A DNA stretch of 52,362 nucleotides from RGIG426 sp045598965. GTDB lineage: Bacteria > Bacillota > Clostridia > Oscillospirales > Acutalibacteraceae. Where the stretch lies: NCBI GenBank assembly GCA_045598965.1, contig JAZRVH010000026.1, positions 1 to 52,362 on the forward strand, given 5' to 3'. Positions 6,976 through 14,095 of the stretch are shown here, one piece after another. The translations under genes were made by a program, and so were the position numbers. Under the pieces are notes generated by a model. The model had not been told where the DNA came from. It searched no databases and saw only the letters and a list, made by a program, of their open reading frames with translations. The stretch's first letter is position 1, and each line of letters starts with the position of its first letter.

Positions 6976-9589
6976 ATGCGGTTTTTCGACGCAGCCACCC
7001 TTTACGAAGCAGGTCAAAAGGCACAACTGTAAAGGCGAATCCCATTACGGAAACCAGCTCATTTAGGGGCAATCCGGAGGTGCGGAACAGCGTGCCGCCG
7101 AGATAAATGAGGGCAATTTGCACCACGAAAACGGCACTCATCACCCACACGAAGGTTTTGTTTTCCGAAAGATGGGCAAATAACCACAACCGTTCGGTGC
7201 GAGCATTAAGGCTGTTGAAAATCCCGCTAAAGACAAATAGAGCGAAAAAGGCGGTAAGAGGGAACGGACTGCCGGCATCCGGCGAAAACCACAAAGCGGT
7301 GAGCGGGAGTTTTAAGAATACCAAACACAACGCCACCGTATATCCGCCGGTGAGGAAAATCTGGTTACACATTTTTCTTGTGATAATCGGCTCGGAGAGA
7401 GGTTTTGGCGGTTTTTCCATTGTTTCCTTTTCCGGCGGCTCGCCCGCAAACGCTAAGCCCGCCAACGTGTCCATAATAATGTTTATCCAAAGCATCTGCA
7501 TGACGGTGACGGGTGTGTCAATGCCGATAAACGGGCCTAAAAGTGACACCAAAACCGCACAGAGATTCATGGTCAACTGGAAAACGAGAAATTTGCGGAT
7601 GCTCATAAAAATGGTTCGTCCGTAAAGGATGGCTTTGCCAATCGAGCGAAAATCGTCGTTAAGAATCACGATGTCGCCCGCCTCTTTGGCGACCTCTGTG
7701 CCGCTTCCCATCGCAAATCCCACGTCTGCTTTTTTAAGGGCAGGGGCATCGTTGAGCCCGTCGCCGGTCATTCCCACCACCAACCCGCTTTTTTGGGCGA
7801 GAGCGGCAAGGCGGGTTTTGTCGGCGGGCAACGCCCGTGCTACAACCGCCAAATGCGGCAACACGGATTGTACCGCCTTGTCGCTCATATAGCGAAGCTC
7901 TTCTCCACAGAGAATTTGGCAGTTGTCTTTTCGCAAAATGCCGGCTTCTGTCGCCAATACCCGAGCGGTATCTTTGTTGTCGCCGGTTATCATTACTACC
8001 TGAACGCCGGCATTTTGTACCGTGCGGACGGCGTTGCGTATTTCGGGACGTAAATCGTCACGGATACCGCATAATCCGAGAAGCGTTATGTTTGAGGGCA
8101 ACCCGTTTTCGGGAAGTGTATTCGCCTCGGCAAGCAATATGACTCGCATAGCACTTTCGGTCAGCATCTCCAATCGGCGGGTCATTTTCCCCCGGTTTAA
8201 GGGGAGGCGGGTGCCGTTTTGGCTCAAATAGGTTTCGCAAAGGGGGAGTAGTAGCTCCGGTGCCCCTTTGATCAGCACGTGTGTGGTGGTTTCGGTGGCG
8301 GCCCATTTGCGGTTTGAGTCAAAGGGAATACGGCGGACAACGGTCGGCGGTGGGTCGTCTTTTTTCGGGTTTGCATACGCAAAAATGGCTCGATCAGAGG
8401 CGTTGCCCCCGACAATTTTGCCGTCGGCGGTAAGGGCACATTCCACATTATCACGGCATCCACGCTGTATCGCTTCAAACAGCGGGGGATATTGCCGCAA
8501 ATCAACCCGTCGCCGATAGAAATTCCCGTCGCCATCGCAGAATAACGCCACCTCCGGTGTGCCTTTTGTCAGTGTACCCGTTTTGTCGGTAAACAGAATG
8601 TTGAGGCTTCCGGAGGTTTCAATCCCCACTAATTTACGCACCAAAACGTGGTCTTTAAGCATCCGCCGCATATTGGCGGATAACACGACGGTAATCATCA
8701 TGGGAAGTCCCTCCGGAACCGCAACCACAACGACTGTAATAGCGAGGGTGGCGGCATGGAGGAGATGGGCTAACCATACGTGTAACGGCAGGGTGGTCAG
8801 CAGAGAAAGATTGCCGCCGGTCTCCCGCCACAGCGATAACCCCATATCGGCAAAAGCAACCGATGCGGCGGCCGCATATCCGATGCGGGAGAGAACTTTT
8901 GCCAGTGCGGAAAGACGCACCTTTAAAGGGCTGTCCCGTTCTTCTGTCTGCATTTCGTGTGCCATTTTGCCGTAAAGCGTATGGTTGCCTACGGCTTGCA
9001 CGAGCAGCACGCCGTCGCCGCTTTGGACAACGCTTCCCCGAAACAGCCGAGAGGGACAGGATAAATCGCCTGTGTCAGAGTCTTTTGGAATGCCTGCCTG
9101 TTTTTTGGCTTCACGGCTTTCCCCGTTGAGTGCCGATTGGTTGACAGAGAGTGAGCCTTCCAACAACACGCCGTCTGCGGGCACACGTTCACCGGTAGAC
9201 AACAAAACAAGGTCACCTACGACGATATCGGCGATGGGCAGACGGTTTAGTCCCTCTGCCCGTTTTACACGACAAAAAATTTTGGCGTTTTCCGCTTGTA
9301 AGGCTTCGAACGCCGCTTCGCTTCCTCGCTCGGAGAGAGTGGATACGAGGGTGGCAAGCAAAATGGCGGCGGCTATGCCCACGGCTTCAAACCAATCGAA
9401 ACGGCGAAACAGCACGATGAGATTGAGTCCTAAGGCTACCAACAATATTTTGATAATCGGGTCGCCGAAGCCCGCAAGAAACTGTTGCCAAAAGCTTTGT
9501 TTTGCGGCAACGGGCAACGTGTTGTCGCCGTTTGTGCGGCGGGAAGTTTCCACTTGTTTTGCGGTGAGAGGTGAGGGGAGTTTTGTCAC
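6974..9589 (-). CDS. Cation-translocating P-type ATPase, calcium-transporter type
   Basis: This 871-residue membrane pump is full length for a P2A/P2B-like Ca2+-ATPase. Visible motifs are the actuator loop with LNGESREAKK (variant of TGES), the membrane helix PEGLP, the phosphorylation site DKTGTLTKG with Asp335, a KGAPE nucleotide-binding motif, and TGDGLNDAPALKKADVGFAMG near residue 610. A C-terminal cation ATPase membrane domain follows. It is expected to export Ca2+ (or a similar cation) from the cytoplasm. The start is GTG, placed by AAAGGAGCG 9 bases upstream. It converges with clpC and appears to be a single-gene unit. Mn2+ remains possible as the substrate. Confidence 0.93.
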   Translation of the reverse strand: MTKLPSPLTAKQVETSRRTNGDNTLPVAAKQSFWQQFLAGFGDPIIKILLVALGLNLIVLFRRFDWFEAVGIAAAILLATLVSTLSERGSEAAFEALQAENAKIFCRVKRAEGLNRLPIADIVVGDLVLLSTGERVPADGVLLEGSLSVNQSALNGESREAKKQAGIPKDSDTGDLSCPSRLFRGSVVQSGDGVLLVQAVGNHTLYGKMAHEMQTEERDSPLKVRLSALAKVLSRIGYAAAASVAFADMGLSLWRETGGNLSLLTTLPLHVWLAHLLHAATLAITVVVVAVPEGLPMMITVVLSANMRRMLKDHVLVRKLVGIETSGSLNILFTDKTGTLTKGTPEVALFCDGDGNFYRRRVDLRQYPPLFEAIQRGCRDNVECALTADGKIVGGNASDRAIFAYANPKKDDPPPTVVRRIPFDSNRKWAATETTTHVLIKGAPELLLPLCETYLSQNGTRLPLNRGKMTRRLEMLTESAMRVILLAEANTLPENGLPSNITLLGLCGIRDDLRPEIRNAVRTVQNAGVQVVMITGDNKDTARVLATEAGILRKDNCQILCGEELRYMSDKAVQSVLPHLAVVARALPADKTRLAALAQKSGLVVGMTGDGLNDAPALKKADVGFAMGSGTEVAKEAGDIVILNDDFRSIGKAILYGRTIFMSIRKFLVFQLTMNLCAVLVSLLGPFIGIDTPVTVMQMLWINIIMDTLAGLAFAGEPPEKETMEKPPKPLSEPIITRKMCNQIFLTGGYTVALCLVFLKLPLTALWFSPDAGSPFPLTAFFALFVFSGIFNSLNARTERLWLFAHLSENKTFVWVMSAVFVVQIALIYLGGTLFRTSGLPLNELVSVMGFAFTVVPFDLLRKGWLRRKTA

Positions 9590-9699
9590 AGCCCTACGCT
9601 CCTTTCGAAAAAGTACATTCCTTAAATCCTATTCCGATTGTGCAAAAAGTAGACCGAAAACCGGTGAACAGAAAAAGTGAAAAAATGCGAAAAAAAGCC

Positions 9700-9728
9700 T
9701 TGACAAACGAAAATAAAGTGGGTATAAT
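9700..9728 (+). promoter_or_regulatory. Promoter of the tRNA-Asp/tRNA-Thr unit
   Basis: TTGACA (9700-9705) and TATAAT (9723-9728), both perfect consensus, are separated by 17 bases, about 40 bases before tRNA-Asp. This strong promoter is typical for stable RNA genes. Confidence 0.9.
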
Positions 9729-9770
9729 AGTCACGTTGTCTGCGTGCGACTGGGCACATTTTGACAATGT

Positions 9771-9847
9771 GGCCCGGTAGTTCAGCTGGTTAGAACGCTA
9801 GCCTGTCACGCTAGAGGTCGACGGTTCGATCCCGTTCCGGGTCGCCA
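9771..9847 (+). tRNA. tRNA-Asp (anticodon GTC)
   Basis: A 77-base cloverleaf can be drawn by hand. The acceptor stem GGCCCGG pairs with CCGGGTC, the D arm has AGCTGGTTAGA, the anticodon loop is CTGTCAC with GTC at 9805-9807, and the T arm contains GGTTCGATCCC. CCA is encoded in the DNA at 9845-9847. Confidence 0.97.
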
Positions 9848-9850
9848 TGT

Positions 9851-9926
<76 letters not shown>

Positions 9927-9958
9927 AATCCCGTTCACGAAAGTGAACGGGATTTTTT
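9927..9958 (+). terminator. Terminator of the tRNA unit
   Basis: AATCCCGTTCAC and GTGAACGGGATT form a perfect 12-bp stem with a GAAA tetraloop and a T tract. Confidence 0.95.
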
Positions 9959-9959
9959 G

Positions 9960-9988
9960 TTGCAAATTCATTATGCTTGTGCTATACT
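9960..9988 (+). promoter_or_regulatory. Promoter of the first phosphoribosyltransferase gene
   Basis: TTGCAA (9960-9965) and TATACT (9983-9988) are spaced by 17 bases. The stretch GTGCTATACTG through ACACAAAAACGGAGG recurs before the second copy. Confidence 0.75.
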
Positions 9989-10028
9989 GCAGGGCAGAGT
10001 TAAAAACACAAAAACGGAGGCTTCCCTT

Positions 10029-10583
10029 ATGACCTATTCCATTACTGTGGCGGGTGTCAAACGCGATTTGACGATTTGCAAATTGACCGATACGCTGTCG
10101 ATTGCCGCGTTTATCATTCTCGGCGATGTGGAGCTGACTTGTGCCTGCACCAAAGCACTTTTGGACAAGGCACCGGAGTTCGATTACATGGTTGCACCGG
10201 AAGGGAAATCCATTCCGCTGATTCACGAAATGGCACGCCAAAGCGGCCGCAACGAGTACTTTCTCGCGCGCAAGAAGAAAGAGGCGTATATGCAAGGCGT
10301 GTTTGAGGTAACGTACCAATCCACCACCACCGAGGGCGAGCAACAACTGTTTATGAATGTTGCGGATGCCGCCAAAATGAAAGGCAAACGCATCCTTCTC
10401 CTCGACGATATCATTTCGACCGGTGGTTCGCTTGCTGCGCTGGAATCCCTTGTGAAGCGAGCGGGCGGCAACGTGGTTGGTCGTATGGCTGTCTTTGCTG
10501 CGGGCGACGCCGCTAAACGTGACGATATTCTCTTTCTCGAACCGTTGCCGTTCTTTCATCCCGACGGCACTGTGATGGCGTAA
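10029..10583 (+). CDS. Phosphoribosyltransferase, tandem copy 1
   Basis: This 184-residue cytoplasmic protein is a type I phosphoribosyltransferase. ILLLDDIISTGGS at about residues 121-133 is the PRPP-binding loop, with the two adjacent acidic residues that bind ribose hydroxyls. The earlier YMVAPEGKSIPLIHEMA resembles the PPi-binding region of adenine-type enzymes. The likely reaction joins a base to PRPP in purine salvage, but the base cannot be settled from sequence. The ATG at 10029 is chosen because AACGGAGG precedes it. An upstream extension of the frame would run through the tRNA. A paralogue follows 110 bases downstream; by hand I count only 10 differences in the first 60 residues. 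Confidence 0.9.
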   Translation: MTYSITVAGVKRDLTICKLTDTLSIAAFIILGDVELTCACTKALLDKAPEFDYMVAPEGKSIPLIHEMARQSGRNEYFLARKKKEAYMQGVFEVTYQSTTTEGEQQLFMNVADAAKMKGKRILLLDDIISTGGSLAALESLVKRAGGNVVGRMAVFAAGDAAKRDDILFLEPLPFFHPDGTVMA

Positions 10584-10622
10584 AAAGTTTTCGTAAGAGT
10601 TTTGCACTTTTTTCGAAAACCA

Positions 10623-10651
10623 TTGAAAAACGCCGCGGGACGTGCTATACT
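10623..10651 (+). promoter_or_regulatory. Promoter of the second phosphoribosyltransferase gene
   Basis: TTGAAA (10623-10628) and TATACT (10646-10651) are spaced by 17 bases. The -10 context and the bases down to the ribosome-binding site closely resemble those of copy 1, so the duplicated unit included its promoter. Confidence 0.75.
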
Positions 10652-10693
10652 GTATGCAGAGTTCGAAAAACACAAAAACGGAGGTTGTTTCTT

Positions 10694-11248
10694 ATGGTCT
10701 ATCCTATTACGGTAGCGGGGGTCAAGCGTGATCTGCCGATTTGCAATTTGAGCGATACGTTGTCCATCGCCGCTTTTGTTATTTTCGGCGATGTAGAGCT
10801 GACGTGTGCTTGTGCCAAAGCGTTGCTTCAAAAAGCACCGGAGTTTGACTACATGGTGGCACCGGAAGCGAAAGCCATTCCGCTGATTCACGAGATGGCA
10901 CGTCAAAGCGGCCGCAACGAGTACTTCCTCGTTCGCAAAAAGAAAAAGGCGTATATGAACGGCGTGTTCGAGGTGGTGGACAAATCCATTACCACCGAGG
11001 GCGAACAGAAGCTGTATATGGACGGAGCGGATGCCGCCAAAATGAAAGGCAAACGCATTCTGATTTTGGACGATGTGATTTCCACCGGCGGCTCTATCTC
11101 GGCGGTAGAGGATTTGGTTAATCAAGCCGGCGGTAACGTGGTTGGCAAAATGGCGATTTTGGCGGAGGGTGACGCCGCCAACCGGGACGATATCCTTTTC
11201 CTGGAGCCGTTGCCGCTGTTTCATCCCGACGGCAGTGTGATGAAATAA
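10694..11248 (+). CDS. Phosphoribosyltransferase, tandem copy 2
   Basis: This 184-residue paralogue of the preceding gene keeps the PRPP loop (ILILDDVISTGGS) and ends with the same LEPLPLFHPDGSVM segment, so both copies look active. The ATG at 10694 follows AACGGAGG. A TTG 9 bases upstream in frame is less likely because it would sit too close to the ribosome-binding site. Substitutions cluster in surface-type positions, while the PRPP and pyrophosphate regions are kept. This suggests recent duplication with possible substrate or regulatory divergence. A terminator follows. Confidence 0.9.
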   Translation: MVYPITVAGVKRDLPICNLSDTLSIAAFVIFGDVELTCACAKALLQKAPEFDYMVAPEAKAIPLIHEMARQSGRNEYFLVRKKKKAYMNGVFEVVDKSITTEGEQKLYMDGADAAKMKGKRILILDDVISTGGSISAVEDLVNQAGGNVVGKMAILAEGDAANRDDILFLEPLPLFHPDGSVMK

Positions 11249-11258
11249 TCTAAAAAAC

Positions 11259-11297
11259 AAGCCCCCGCTTTCGGTTTTCCGAGAGTGGGGATTTTCT
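11259..11297 (+). terminator. Terminator after the phosphoribosyltransferase pair
   Basis: CCCCCGCTTTCGG and CCGAGAGTGGGG pair with two G-T wobbles and are followed by ATTTTCTTTC. Confidence 0.75.
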
Positions 11298-11396
11298 TTC
11301 GCAATGCCGCTGAATAAAGATACAAAAACGGAGCGATATCGTCGGTGTTTTACAGAAAAGTATAGAAAAAAATAAAATAATATTCAAAAACATCCC

Positions 11397-11425
11397 TTGA
11401 CAGACTGTAAAATATGGTGTAAAAT
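11397..11425 (+). promoter_or_regulatory. Promoter of the amino-acid ABC importer operon
   Basis: TTGACA (11397-11402) and TAAAAT (11420-11425) have 17-base spacing and lie about 40 bases before the permease start. Confidence 0.8.
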
Positions 11426-11463
11426 AACAGTTTGGAAATGACGGAGAAAGGAACGCATATTGT

Positions 11464-12186
11464 ATGCTGTATCTTTGGAATTTAATAGCCGCTCGTCCGG
11501 AATGGATTGACCGGCTGATTTTTAACTTTGAACGGTGCTTTTTGCGTGAAGACCGTTGGAGACTGTTGTTGCAAGGCCTTGGCGTTACCATCAAGGTGTC
11601 CATTGTATCCCTTTTGATGGGCTTGGTCATCGGTTTCCTGATTGCCTTGTGCAGTCTTTCGAAAAGCAAAATTTTGCGTGCCATCGGCAAGGTGTATACG
11701 GATATCATTCGTGGTACGCCGTCGGTAACCCAGTTGATGATTATCTATTTCGTGGTGTTTGCTCCGTTCCCCAATGTGGAAAAATGGCTGATTGCGTCTA
11801 TCGCTTTTGCCATCAACTCCGGTGCTTATGTGGCGGAGATTATTCGTGGCGGTATTTTGTCCGTCGACAAAGGGCAGACGGAGGCGGGTGCCTCTCTCGG
11901 CTTAAAGGGCAGACAGACGATGATGTATATCGTGGTGCCCCAAGCGGTGAAAAACATTTTCCCGGCTCTGGGCAACGAGTTTATCACCCTTATCAAAGAA
12001 ACCGCCATTGTCGGTTATGTGGGATTGATGGATATCCAAAAAGCAGGCGACTTTATCAAGAGTGCCACTTTTGAGGCGTTCACTCCCTTGATTGCCACCG
12101 CTATTATCTATTTCGGTATCATCAAAGTGCTGACCCTTGCTTTGGATGCCTTTGAAAAGAAACTCCGCAAAGCGGATAAACGGTAA
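11464..12186 (+). CDS. Polar amino-acid ABC transporter permease
   Basis: This 240-residue inner-membrane protein is of the HisM/GlnP type. Several hydrophobic helices lie between residues 38 and 230. The EAA loop that contacts the ATPase is visible as EAGASLGLKGRQTMMYIVVP near residues 140-160. TDIIRGTPSVTQLMI near 78 is a family hallmark. It forms the membrane channel with the next gene's ATPase and receives substrate from the lipoprotein two genes on. The ribosome-binding site is AGAAAGGAA. The substrate is probably a polar amino acid such as glutamine, glutamate or cystine. This is inferred only from family. Confidence 0.93.
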   Translation: MLYLWNLIAARPEWIDRLIFNFERCFLREDRWRLLLQGLGVTIKVSIVSLLMGLVIGFLIALCSLSKSKILRAIGKVYTDIIRGTPSVTQLMIIYFVVFAPFPNVEKWLIASIAFAINSGAYVAEIIRGGILSVDKGQTEAGASLGLKGRQTMMYIVVPQAVKNIFPALGNEFITLIKETAIVGYVGLMDIQKAGDFIKSATFEAFTPLIATAIIYFGIIKVLTLALDAFEKKLRKADKR

Positions 12187-12198
12187 GGGGGTACAGCT

Positions 12199-12930
12199 AT
12201 GTCGGATATGATTGAAGTACGGAATTTGCATAAGATGTTCGGGGATTTGATGGTTCTCGGCTGTATCAACGAGCACATTTCCAAAGGCGAGGTCGTGGTG
12301 GTCATCGGCCCGTCCGGCTCGGGAAAAAGCACCTTTTTGCGTTGCTTAAACCTGTTGGAAACGCCCACCTCCGGCGATGTGATTGTGGATGGTCAAAAAA
12401 TCAACGACCCGTCGGTGGATATCTCGCTTGTTCGTCAAAAAATGGGAATGGTGTTCCAGCATTTTAATTTGTTCCCGCACTTGACGGTGAAAGAGAATAT
12501 CACTCTTGCTCCCGTAAAACTGAAAAAAATGACGGTGGAGCAGGCAAACGAAAAGGCAATGGAGCTTTTGAAAATCGTCGGTTTGGCGGAAAAGGCGGAT
12601 GCCTATCCGGTTCAGCTTTCCGGCGGTCAGAAACAGCGTATCGCCATTGCCCGTGCCTTGGCGATGGAGCCGGAAATCATGCTGTTTGATGAGCCGACCT
12701 CCGCTCTCGACCCCGAAATGGTGGGCGAGGTGCTTGACGTTATGAAACAGCTTGCCAAAGACGGAATGACCATGGTGGTGGTCACTCACGAAATGGGCTT
12801 TGCCCGTGAAGTGGGAACACGGGTGTTGTTTATGGACGACGGCGTGATTCTCGAAACCGGCGACCCGAAAGAGGTGCTGTCCAATCCGCAACACGACCGC
12901 ACCAAACTATTTTTGAGTAAAGTGCTTTAA
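12199..12930 (+). CDS. Polar amino-acid ABC transporter ATP-binding protein
   Basis: This 243-residue ATPase is of the GlnQ/HisP class. Walker A GPSGSGKST is at about residues 37-45, the signature LSGGQKQR near 141, Walker B IMLFDEPTSALDPEMVGEV near 160, and the switch histidine follows in VVVTHEMGFA. It powers uptake through the adjoining permease. It starts 12 bases after the permease stop behind AAGGGGG and ends 45 bases before the substrate-binding protein, so it lies inside one operon. Confidence 0.95.
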   Translation: MSDMIEVRNLHKMFGDLMVLGCINEHISKGEVVVVIGPSGSGKSTFLRCLNLLETPTSGDVIVDGQKINDPSVDISLVRQKMGMVFQHFNLFPHLTVKENITLAPVKLKKMTVEQANEKAMELLKIVGLAEKADAYPVQLSGGQKQRIAIARALAMEPEIMLFDEPTSALDPEMVGEVLDVMKQLAKDGMTMVVVTHEMGFAREVGTRVLFMDDGVILETGDPKEVLSNPQHDRTKLFLSKVL

Positions 12931-12975
12931 GTGGCATTTACTGATAAAATTTTATGTGAAAGAGGTTTACGAACA

Positions 12976-13767
12976 ATGAAAAAAACAGTAAAAATTCTCA
13001 GTCTTATCCTTGCTCTTGCCATGATCGTGACGGTTATGTCCGCTTGCGGTGCAAAAGACGGAAATGACACCTCCGCTGCCGAAAAAGTGTCGGCGGCGAA
13101 AGAACTGGTGTTCGGTACCAATGCCGAGTTCCCGCCCTTTGAGTTTGTGGCGGCACAAGGCGTTATCGGCGAGTATGACGGTATTGACGTCTCCATTGCC
13201 AAACAGCTTGCCGAGGACAACGGTATGACCGCTCGCATTGAGAATATGGAGTTTGACTCCTTGCTCGTGGCGGTGCAGACCGGCAAAATCGATGCCGCTA
13301 TCGCCGGTATGACCATCAAACCGGACCGTCTTGAGTCGGTGGATTTCTCCATTCCGTACTACAAAGCCACCCAGGTGATGATTGTGAAAGAGGATTCCAC
13401 CATCGCCAAGGCTACCGATATGAAAGATAAGAAAATTGCGGTTATCCAAGGCTACACCGGCGAGAGCTGTGTGAAAGAAATGGGTTACGAGTATGAGGCG
13501 TTCAAAAAAGGTTCCGACGCTATCTTGGAGCTGGTGAACGGCCGTTGCGACGTGGTGGTGCTCGACTCTGCTACGGCGAACAACTATGTTGCCAACAACA
13601 AAGGCATCAAAGCTGTGGAAGATGCTTCTGCGTTTGAGGGCGAGGAGTATGCCATTGCGGTGAAAAAAGGCAACAAAGAGCTGCTCGACAAAATCAATGC
13701 CACTCTCGAGAAAATGCTGAGCGATGGCACGATTGATGCTCTCGGTGCGAAATACGCCGATCAATAA
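12976..13767 (+). CDS. Amino-acid ABC transporter substrate-binding lipoprotein
   Basis: This 263-residue protein has a lipoprotein signal peptide (MKKTVKILSLILALAMIVTV then MSAC, with Cys24 as the lipidated residue). A bacterial extracellular solute-binding family 3 fold follows: LVFGTNAEFPPFEF, GYDGIDVSIAK-like EYDGIDVSIAKQLAED, and IAGMTIKPDRLESVDFSIPYY are all family signatures. It is anchored outside the membrane and hands polar amino acids to the permease. The ATG at 12976 is preferred over a GTG further upstream because GAAAGAGG lies at proper distance and the signal peptide begins there. It is last in a permease-ATPase-binding protein operon. Confidence 0.94.
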   Translation: MKKTVKILSLILALAMIVTVMSACGAKDGNDTSAAEKVSAAKELVFGTNAEFPPFEFVAAQGVIGEYDGIDVSIAKQLAEDNGMTARIENMEFDSLLVAVQTGKIDAAIAGMTIKPDRLESVDFSIPYYKATQVMIVKEDSTIAKATDMKDKKIAVIQGYTGESCVKEMGYEYEAFKKGSDAILELVNGRCDVVVLDSATANNYVANNKGIKAVEDASAFEGEEYAIAVKKGNKELLDKINATLEKMLSDGTIDALGAKYADQ

Positions 13768-13806
13768 GCAATAAAATAAGCGACAAGCAATCCTCGACAG
13801 AGTATT

Positions 13807-13850
13807 CGCCACGGTGTCATAAGGAATGTATTCCTTATGACACCGTGGCG
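13807..13850. repeat. Perfect 20-bp inverted repeat (hairpin) after the ABC operon
   Basis: CGCCACGGTGTCATAAGGAA is followed by TGTA and then its exact reverse complement. The stem is longer than usual terminators and its 3' flank (TTCTGTTGGGGATTTTTT) has T only 10 bases later. It may act as a transcription terminator or mRNA-stabilising stem, or be a remnant of a small palindromic element. The sequence symmetry is certain, the role is not. Confidence 0.85.
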
Positions 13851-14095
13851 TTCTGTTGGGGATTTTTTGCATAAAAAGACATTGTGTGTTGAGAAAACGG
13901 GGCGTGCAAAACGAAAACAAAGGGGAAACCTGCTGACATAGTTGGCACTTGCGTTTTGTGCAAATAGTATAAAAATTAAAGGTTCTATTGACAGGATTTG
14001 TTTGTTATGCTATGATACTTGACGCTGTGATGGCTTTTGATAAATGCTCAAAAGCCGGATTAGCGACTATTTTTTTGCTACAATGAGGTGGAGAA
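13851..14095 (+). other. Intergenic leader region before the TIM-barrel/dockerin gene
   Basis: No coding region is supported between 13768 and 14095. Apart from the inverted repeat and the promoter listed separately, I see AT-rich sequence and a possible ribosome-binding site, GAGGTGG, at 14084-14090. Confidence 0.6.
13988..14016 (+). promoter_or_regulatory. Promoter of the TIM-barrel/dockerin gene
   Basis: TTGACA (13988-13993) and TATGAT (14011-14016) have 17-base spacing and lie about 80 bases before the start codon. Confidence 0.75.
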
